Below are positions 59,125 to 64,000 of a DNA stretch of 64,000 nucleotides, piece after piece. Below the pieces are notes generated by a model. The model was not told the DNA's origin. It saw only the letters and a program-made list of their open reading frames with translations, and did not search any database. The stretch is taken from the NCBI RefSeq assembly GCF_014202345.1, contig NZ_JACHGO010000002.1:310001-374000 (forward strand). The letters run 5' to 3'. The position numbers were made by a program, and so were the translations under genes. The stretch's first letter is position 1, and every line of letters begins with the position of its first letter. Source of the DNA: Desulfovibrio intestinalis. Its GTDB lineage: Bacteria; Desulfobacterota; Desulfovibrionia; Desulfovibrionales; Desulfovibrionaceae.

Positions 59125-60066
59125 TTACAAGGGCCGCCCTTCGCGGTTCCTGGTAATGGCTGTGAGGCTGAATGGAGTTTCCTGGTACACATAATAGTTA
59201 AGCCAGTTACAATAGAACAAATGTGCGTGCGCACGCCAGTTCATATGCGGCATGACAGAGGCATCATCGTTCGGATAGTAATGCTCAGGCACATCCGGGT
59301 TCAGACCCCGGTCAACATCGCGGCGATATTCAGCATCCAACGTGCCCCGATCATACTCCAGATGGCCTGTCATGAAAACTTGCGAATGATCAATGCTTTC
59401 CAAAAGAGTTACCCCTGCCTGCGCGGACTGGGCCAGCATGCGCAGGCGGGATTCTTCAAGAATGCTCTGGGCGCGCACTTCGGTGTTTCGCGAGTGCGGG
59501 GCTGTGAACGTGTCGTCAAAACCTTGAAAAAGGCGGCAACCCGACTGTAAAATGTCGTGCTCATAGATGCCGGAAAGCTTACGTGAAAGGCTGAATTTGG
59601 GTATCCCGTAAAAATGGTACAGGGCCGCCTGGGCAGCCCAGCAAATGTATAGGGTCGAATAGACGTGGTTGGCCGCGTAATTCATGATATCAAGCAGTTC
59701 GTGCCAATAATCCACATCTTCAAAGGGCAGGTGCTCCACAGGCGCGCCCGTTACTATCATGCCGTCAAAACTGTCGTGCCGTATCTCGCTGAACGTTTTA
59801 TAAAAACGTTCAAGGTGCCGTGCCGGAGTATTTTTGGACTCGTGCGCCTCGGTACGCAGCAGGGTAATGTTGACCTGGAGCGGCGAGTTGCTCAAGAGCC
59901 GCAACAGTTGGGTTTCTGTTGCGATCTTGGTAGGCATAAGGTTGACGATAGCTATTTCGAGAGGGCGGATGTCCTGCATTACTGCACGGTCTTCGGTCAT
60001 CACGAAGATATTTTCGTTTTCGAGAGCTGCGCAGGCGGGCAAATCCGCCGGGATCTTGATAGGCAT
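59125..60066 (-). CDS. metA: Homoserine O-acetyltransferase, MetA type
   Basis: First committed step of methionine synthesis. The 313-residue protein has the MetA fold: MPIKIPADLPACAALENENI at the start, IVNLMPTKIATETQLLRLL, the nucleophile Cys142 in YICWAAQAALYHFYG, and HSRNTEVR plus GHLEYDR with the other catalytic residues. Residue 111 is Glu (VTGAPVEHLPFEDV). In this family Glu111 selects acetyl-CoA and Gly111 selects succinyl-CoA, so O-acetylhomoserine should be the product, which matches the metY gene at 3958-5223. A promoter lies at 60179-60206 with an untranslated leader of about 105 bases in which I see no known riboswitch. Confidence 0.93.
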   Translation of the reverse strand: MPIKIPADLPACAALENENIFVMTEDRAVMQDIRPLEIAIVNLMPTKIATETQLLRLLSNSPLQVNITLLRTEAHESKNTPARHLERFYKTFSEIRHDSFDGMIVTGAPVEHLPFEDVDYWHELLDIMNYAANHVYSTLYICWAAQAALYHFYGIPKFSLSRKLSGIYEHDILQSGCRLFQGFDDTFTAPHSRNTEVRAQSILEESRLRMLAQSAQAGVTLLESIDHSQVFMTGHLEYDRGTLDAEYRRDVDRGLNPDVPEHYYPNDDASVMPHMNWRAHAHLFYCNWLNYYVYQETPFSLTAITRNREGRPL

Positions 60067-60178
60067 GTCCTCTTCCTTGACCCTGAAGTTGTTATGCAGG
60101 CAGCAGTTCTTGCAAACTATGCGCTTTGTTCAATGCTGGTTTCCTGTATAACATAAACTATGTCGGGATACCGCTTAA

Positions 60179-60206
60179 AACATAGCAATTAGATATGTTT
60201 TGTCAA
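60179..60206 (-). promoter_or_regulatory. metA: Promoter of metA
   Basis: On the minus strand TTGACA, 16 bases, TATGTT. Confidence 0.65.
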
Positions 60207-60259
60207 GATGCTGTGCCCGCTATTGTTTTCACAGATAGCAGAAATATTGATCCTTGGTG

Positions 60260-60982
60260 CTAAACCGTAACCACATGGCATTCCATCTGCAGATCGCTTT
60301 GCGCGTCTTTCAGGGCTTGCTGAACCAGCCTTTCAAGACCGCCACAGCACGGCACGCTCATGCGCAGCACTGTCAGTTTTGCTATCTGCCCCGACTTTAT
60401 GATGGCCGTAAGTTTTTCCAGCAAGGCCGCATTGTCTTCAAGTTTGGGGCAGGCAATAATGGGAATGCGGCCTGCAATCCAGTCTTTGTGCAGATTGGGC
60501 AGGGCAAAGCCAGCACAATGAGCTGCCAACAGTACATGGGCTCCTTTAAGGAAGGGAGCCGTGGGCGGCACAAGCCGCAACTGAATGGGCCATGAAGGCA
60601 GCTCAACGGCTAAACCCGGGTTGCTGGCTACTGCGCCGGGCGACAGGGGTTTGAGGGCACGCGCCATGCTGCCGGGGCAACCGCCGCCTGATTTGTGCGG
60701 CATGCCGTGGGGGCTACAGCCTCCAATGGGCTTGCCGTGTCCTTCACGTTCAGCCTTGGCAGTCAGGGCAGCCTCTTCATCAAAGTCGTCTGCCTCACGT
60801 TCAATAAGCTGCAATGCGCCTTCAGGACAATTCAGGCAAGCTCCCAACCCGTCACAGTAAGAATCTTTAATGAGTTTGGCTTTGCCGTCAACTATAGCCA
60901 ATGCGCCTTCGGCACAGTCCAGTATGCACTGGCCGCAGCCGTTACACTTGTCTTCGTCAATCTGAATTATAAGACGTTTCAT
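60260..60982 (-). CDS. Ferredoxin-type 4Fe-4S protein with C-terminal CCG segment
   Basis: A 240-residue redox protein. The N-terminal ferredoxin domain has a complete first motif (CNGCGQC with Cys23) and a second, shorter motif, CDGLGACLNCPEGA, with Cys43, Cys49 and Cys52. A linker with GGCSPHGMPHKSGGGCPG follows. The C-terminal 110 residues have HVLLAAHCAGFALPNLH and SVPCCGGLERLVQ, a CCG pattern like that of heterodisulfide-reductase-type proteins, and may carry a further metal or disulfide site. The family is common in anaerobes, but its electron partner is unknown. It lies 3 bases after a HAD phosphatase gene, in one operon. Confidence 0.85.
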   Translation of the reverse strand: MKRLIIQIDEDKCNGCGQCILDCAEGALAIVDGKAKLIKDSYCDGLGACLNCPEGALQLIEREADDFDEEAALTAKAEREGHGKPIGGCSPHGMPHKSGGGCPGSMARALKPLSPGAVASNPGLAVELPSWPIQLRLVPPTAPFLKGAHVLLAAHCAGFALPNLHKDWIAGRIPIIACPKLEDNAALLEKLTAIIKSGQIAKLTVLRMSVPCCGGLERLVQQALKDAQSDLQMECHVVTV

Positions 60983-60985
60983 ACA

Positions 60986-61642
60986 CTACGCCTCTTCTGC
61001 CAGTTTTGGCAATTGTGATGGTGTGTCAATTATATGGTCGGCCCCGGCCTGACGCAGTTCATCTGCGCCGCGGAATCCCCAGGCTACGCCTACTGAAATC
61101 ACGCCAGCGTTACGTGCAGTCAGAACATCCACATCGCTGTCGCCCACATACAGGGTTTGTGCAGCAGATGTATTCATTGTTTTCATCATGTCCAGAAGGG
61201 CATGGGGCTGGGGCTTCAAGGGCACGTCTTTTCTCGCGCCACGAACCAGTGTGAAGGGTATGGCGGAAAAGTAGCGCTGAACGATTTCCAGGGTATGCTC
61301 TTCGGGCTTGTTGGAAAGGATAGCCAGAGGGTGCCCCGCTGCAGACAGCTTTTCCAGGGCGGGAATCACGCCGTCGTAAGGGCGCGTGCAATCGTACATA
61401 TGGAGGCCATAGTACTGGCGCGCCTCTTCAACCAGCTGCGCCTTGGTCTGATCGTCCAGCGCAGCGTCAGCGGGCAAGGTAGCGCGAACAAGCTTGCCAA
61501 AGCCGTTCCCCACGAAATGCCTGTACTTCGGCAAGGGGTGTGTGGGATAGCCATGTTTTTCCAGTATGGCGTTGCAGGCATTGCCTATGTCAGCAAGAGA
61601 ATCGAGCAGAGTGCCGTCAAGGTCAAAGAAAAAGGCTTTCAT
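60986..61642 (-). CDS. gph: HAD-superfamily phosphatase (phosphoglycolate phosphatase-like)
   Basis: A 218-residue hydrolase. Motif I is FFFDLDGTLLDS (nucleophile Asp at 8), motif II is AILSNKP, motif III is the Lys in KPQPHALL and motif IV is YVGDSDVDVLTARNAG. The alpha-helical cap between motifs I and II (about 15-85) is of the Gph/PGMB subclass. Phosphoglycolate is the usual substrate, but other small phosphates are possible. The ATG at 61642 with GGGAG about 6 bases upstream is chosen over a TTG at 61645. The ferredoxin gene follows after 3 bases. Confidence 0.9.
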   Translation of the reverse strand: MKAFFFDLDGTLLDSLADIGNACNAILEKHGYPTHPLPKYRHFVGNGFGKLVRATLPADAALDDQTKAQLVEEARQYYGLHMYDCTRPYDGVIPALEKLSAAGHPLAILSNKPEEHTLEIVQRYFSAIPFTLVRGARKDVPLKPQPHALLDMMKTMNTSAAQTLYVGDSDVDVLTARNAGVISVGVAWGFRGADELRQAGADHIIDTPSQLPKLAEEA

Positions 61643-61935
61643 CAAAACTCCCGTTGGTCCTTGGTAACAAGAAAGATTTCACAAGGATTCTGTAAGACAG
61701 TGTAGCGGATAAGCAGTACAAGTCACAAGTCTGCATCCGGGTAAAAAGCATCTGCGCTGTTTGTGGCACAGGGCATTGTTTCAAACAGGTCCGTTGAGGC
61801 CAGACTGTTTTTGTACAAATGCTTTGCTTATGGTGTCAAATGGTTGCGCCGTACTTCTGGACAGAGGCATATCGCCTTGATAGAGTCTTAGCACTAGGGT
61901 GAACTAACGTATGTGACCTTCGTCACGGAGGATCT

Positions 61936-62832
61936 ATGGCACGACATATTCTGACCATCAAAAGTTTGGGAGAAAAGGCGTCCTGGCTGCTTGTGCAACA
62001 GGCAATGGGCATGCCAGAGGCCAAAACGCACACCAATTTTATGGCGGATCGGGTGGCAGTGCTTTTATTTGCCGATAATTCGCTGCCTGAAAGGCTTTGC
62101 GTATCTGCTGCCGTGCGTCAAATGGGCGGGTCTGTGGTTTATGAAGGCAGCCGCACTGTTTGGCGCAAAGAATTGGCGGCTTTTCGTGAACAGCTTATGC
62201 CAATCTTTAGCTACTACGTCGACTGCCTCTATACGCATGGACTGACTGTAAGTTCCTGGGATCCGGCCCGTCTTGACCTTCGTTTTCCGATAATCAATGC
62301 GGGCAGCCCTGATGCGCACCCTGCGCATGCTCTGGCCGACATTGCCTGCATGCTGCGTAACTCACGGGATCTTCGCGGCGTAACCTGCGCATGGCTTGGC
62401 TGCCTCAACGGCACTTTACACTCTTTGATTGAAGCCACAGCATGGTTTCCCTTTGCTCTGCGTGTGGCTCTGCCGGAGCATGTGGACGCTGCTCCTCTTA
62501 AAGCGGAAGCGGCCCGGTTGGGAACAAATATCACCTTCGTGGATACGCCGGATGAAGCGGTAAAGGGCGCCGATTATCTTTTGGTCGGCTGCCGCGGCGG
62601 CATTACCGCTGAAGAATATGAAGACTGGAGCGTAAGCGAAGAGCTGCTGGCCAAGGCAAAACCGCACGCAAGGGTCATGCTCTGCGCGGCGCCCGCCGAT
62701 GCCATCATGGTAGGAAGCAATATTTTGCGCAACAACAAAACATCCTTGCTGGCGCAACAGTCTGAATACCGCCTGCGTGTGCATAAACGCATGTTGCATT
62801 GGGCGTTTTTGGATAACGAAGACGATATGTAA
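61936..62832 (+). CDS. Divergent aspartate/ornithine carbamoyltransferase paralogue
   Basis: A 298-residue protein with the overall shape of an ornithine carbamoyltransferase. HPAHALADIACMLRN (128-142) matches the HPTQALADL motif, and CAWLGCLNGTLHSLIEATAW (151-170) matches the WxGDxNNVxxSL strand. However, the carbamoyl-phosphate loop STRTR is replaced by SLPER (49-53), Gln in HPxQ is replaced by His, and the ornithine-binding HCLP is replaced by LCAAP (249-253). These changes should abolish normal catalysis. It might be a regulatory or altered-substrate enzyme. GGAGG lies 7 bases before the start. No other arginine gene is adjacent. Terminator at 62838-62863. Confidence 0.75.
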   Translation: MARHILTIKSLGEKASWLLVQQAMGMPEAKTHTNFMADRVAVLLFADNSLPERLCVSAAVRQMGGSVVYEGSRTVWRKELAAFREQLMPIFSYYVDCLYTHGLTVSSWDPARLDLRFPIINAGSPDAHPAHALADIACMLRNSRDLRGVTCAWLGCLNGTLHSLIEATAWFPFALRVALPEHVDAAPLKAEAARLGTNITFVDTPDEAVKGADYLLVGCRGGITAEEYEDWSVSEELLAKAKPHARVMLCAAPADAIMVGSNILRNNKTSLLAQQSEYRLRVHKRMLHWAFLDNEDDM

Positions 62833-62837
62833 AAATC

Positions 62838-62863
62838 GAAACGCCCGTAAGAACGGGCGTTTC
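62838..62863 (+). terminator. Terminator of the carbamoyltransferase-like gene
   Basis: GAAACGCCCGT, loop AAGA, complement, then TGTTGTAT. It starts 5 bases after the stop codon. Confidence 0.85.
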
Positions 62864-63010
62864 TGTTGTATACTGAAAAATTTGAAACAGATGAATTTTG
62901 AGGATATGCATCCTCGTAGTTCAAGGCATGCCAGCCACGGCATTTACCCCCGCAAAAGAACAGCGCTTACGCTTCCTTGCCGGACGTCTGCCAACACAGT
63001 CGCCCAAATT

Positions 63011-63033
63011 CTTTCAACGTAAAAATGCTCTAG
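63011..63033. repeat. End fragment of CTAGAGC palindromic repeat
   Basis: TTTCAACGTAAAAATGCTCTAG resembles the right end of the element at 55244-55396. It lies exactly at the stop codon of the minus-strand hypothetical gene, which uses part of CTAG as its stop. Confidence 0.55.
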
Positions 63034-63632
63034 TCTGCCAGTATTTCGTATTGTTCCAGTTTGTCCCACACTGCGCTGATAAGCATGGCCATTACGGCTG
63101 TCAGCCGGGCCTTGGATTGATCGTCCAGCGGCGAGGCTTCACCCCGCACTCTGGCAGTCTCTACCGCAAGGCGCTGACAAAAAAGTTCCGGGCACTGTGA
63201 TTGCTCACTCTGCGCCAGCAAGGGCATATACTGGGCAAAGGGCCCATCAACAAAGGCTTCCAGGCCAGAGGGCAGGCCGTCCGTTTTTTCTGCAGATGCA
63301 GATTCCGATGCAGGCGGTGCCTCCTGATTTACAGGCTTGGCCGGATCTGTGGGCTGCGCTTTGGCGGCATTCTGCAAAAGATTGCCTGTTTGGCGCAGAT
63401 AGCCCATCAAAACACTGTTGGGGGCGTACTGCATGAGCCCTGCCGTGACCACCGCATGGGTGAAGGCGCGCCATTCTGAACAAAAGCAGATGGCTCCCGC
63501 TCCTTCAAGATAGACTGGCGGCAACTGGGCGCTGTGCGCCAGGCGCACCATACCCTCTGCATCAGTATTGATGGAAAAAAGAATGCAGGCGGCTTCAATG
63601 CCCTGTGCGGCGCTCAATTGTTTTTTGGACAT
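63030..63632 (-). CDS. Hypothetical protein upstream-coupled to queC
   Basis: A 200-residue protein of unknown family. The first 90 residues look globular ([37 protein letters not shown]), followed by a disordered Ala/Pro/Glu stretch (about 93-118). The C-terminal helices ([40 protein letters not shown]) end the chain. The start overlaps the end of queC by 19 bases in the same direction, so the two are probably expressed together. No motif suggests catalysis. Its stop lies in a fragment of the CTAGAGC repeat. Confidence 0.7.
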   Translation of the reverse strand: MSKKQLSAAQGIEAACILFSINTDAEGMVRLAHSAQLPPVYLEGAGAICFCSEWRAFTHAVVTAGLMQYAPNSVLMGYLRQTGNLLQNAAKAQPTDPAKPVNQEAPPASESASAEKTDGLPSGLEAFVDGPFAQYMPLLAQSEQSQCPELFCQRLAVETARVRGEASPLDDQSKARLTAVMAMLISAVWDKLEQYEILAD

Positions 63633-64000
63633 GACTCTTCACTTTCTTGAAGGAGGGGCGTCATATATTCGGCGTACCCGGCTGCCCGCAAACGGCAGGC
63701 AGGGCACTGGCCACAACCATAGCCCCAGGCGTGGCGGTTGCCGCGCTGGCCCGCATAGCAGGTGTGGCTTTCCTCAACAATCAGATCTACAAGCGCCGGG
63801 CCGCCCAAGCTGCGGGCGAGAGTCCAGGCGTCTTTTTTGCTGCGCCACATAAGAGGCGTGTGCAAAACGAAGTTCGCAGCCATTCCCGTATTAAGGGCTA
63901 CCTGCATGGCCTTGATGCTGTCGTCACGGCAGTCGGGGTAGCCGGAATAATCGCTCTGGCACACGCCCAGCACCATATGCCGTATGTTCTGCCCATACGC
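63614..64000 (-). CDS. queC: 7-cyano-7-deazaguanine synthase QueC, C-terminal part
   Basis: Enzyme of queuosine and archaeosine precursor synthesis, converting carboxydeazaguanine to preQ0 with ATP and ammonia. The 5' part, including the N-terminal ATP-PPi motif, lies beyond the window. What is visible has the QueC signatures [35 protein letters not shown] and the zinc-binding cysteines HTCYAGQ then [13 protein letters not shown]. The frame stays open to the edge of the window, so this is a truncated view and not a broken gene. It overlaps the following hypothetical gene by 19 bases. Confidence 0.95.
   Translation of the reverse strand, partial: AYGQNIRHMVLGVCQSDYSGYPDCRDDSIKAMQVALNTGMAANFVLHTPLMWRSKKDAWTLARSLGGPALVDLIVEESHTCYAGQRGNRHAWGYGCGQCPACRLRAAGYAEYMTPLLQESEESCPKNN

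Noticed and set aside
1..64000. CRISPR arrays, integrases or transposases
   Set aside because: No regularly spaced direct repeats and no protein with recombinase motifs were seen; the only mobile-type DNA is short non-coding repeats.

Overview
The window reads as a chromosomal segment of a strict anaerobe of the Desulfovibrio type (Desulfovibrionaceae, Desulfobacterota). Grounds: a Tat-exported periplasmic [NiFe] hydrogenase with small-large-protease gene order, an oxygen-sensitive class III ribonucleotide reductase, NifU/NifS with an IscR-like regulator, a membrane hemerythrin, and many ferredoxin-type proteins in a moderately GC-rich genome. The genus is inferred from gene content, not from a marker gene. 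Nearly all genes are ordinary chromosomal genes. There is no CRISPR array, no transposase and no prophage block. One tRNA gene (tRNA-Ser, GGA) is present.

Layout. 0-3.4 kb (-): hydrogenase small subunit, large subunit and maturation protease, with a strong promoter at about 3.68 kb. 4-5.2 kb (+): O-acetylhomoserine sulfhydrylase. 5.4-7.4 kb (-): D,D-carboxypeptidase and AI-2E permease. 7.6-12 kb: two divergent family 2 glycosyltransferases around a MITE-like element. 12-14.5 kb: greA with a leader terminator, and an MprF-type membrane protein. 14.6-19 kb: a DeoR regulator divergent from a permease / four-carbon acid kinase / PdxA2-like dehydrogenase operon, probably for threonate or erythronate catabolism. 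19.3-21.1 kb (-): two orphan hypotheticals and a TauE-like exporter next to tRNA-Ser. 21.8-26.9 kb (-): two tiny membrane proteins, fabI, purC, hisD and an exported helical-repeat protein. 27.2 kb (+): grpE without dnaK. 28.2-32.9 kb (-): an Mla-type lipid transport operon ending in an HD-GYP response regulator. 33-35.8 kb (+): polA. 35.8-36.4 kb: dense palindromic repeats. 36.4-40.2 kb: AraC plus LysE, then an HD protein and a coupled exported protein. 40.5-43.3 kb (+): rplM, rpsI and a stand-alone YcaO protein. 43.4-48.2 kb (+): the livKHMGF transporter. 48.5-51 kb (+): M16 protease. 51.7-55.1 kb (+): a cobalamin riboswitch, nrdD, a separate 56-residue glycyl-radical polypeptide, and nrdG. 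55.4-64 kb: hemerythrin protein, nifS, nifU and Rrf2 regulator, metA, ferredoxin and HAD phosphatase, a degenerate carbamoyltransferase paralogue, a hypothetical, and the end of queC.

Most notable: (1) class III ribonucleotide reductase appears to be split, with the glycyl-radical loop encoded by its own 56-codon gene between nrdD and nrdG, all under a cobalamin riboswitch; (2) a dispersed palindromic, MITE-like repeat starting or ending in CTAGAGC recurs at several intergenic sites; (3) a four-carbon sugar acid pathway to dihydroxyacetone phosphate; (4) a stand-alone YcaO enzyme behind the L13/S9 ribosomal genes; (5) a carbamoyltransferase relative that has lost its catalytic motifs. MetA carries Glu111, which predicts acetyl rather than succinyl transfer. 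That matches the O-acetylhomoserine sulfhydrylase 55 kb away, so the two genes together make homocysteine by direct sulfhydrylation.
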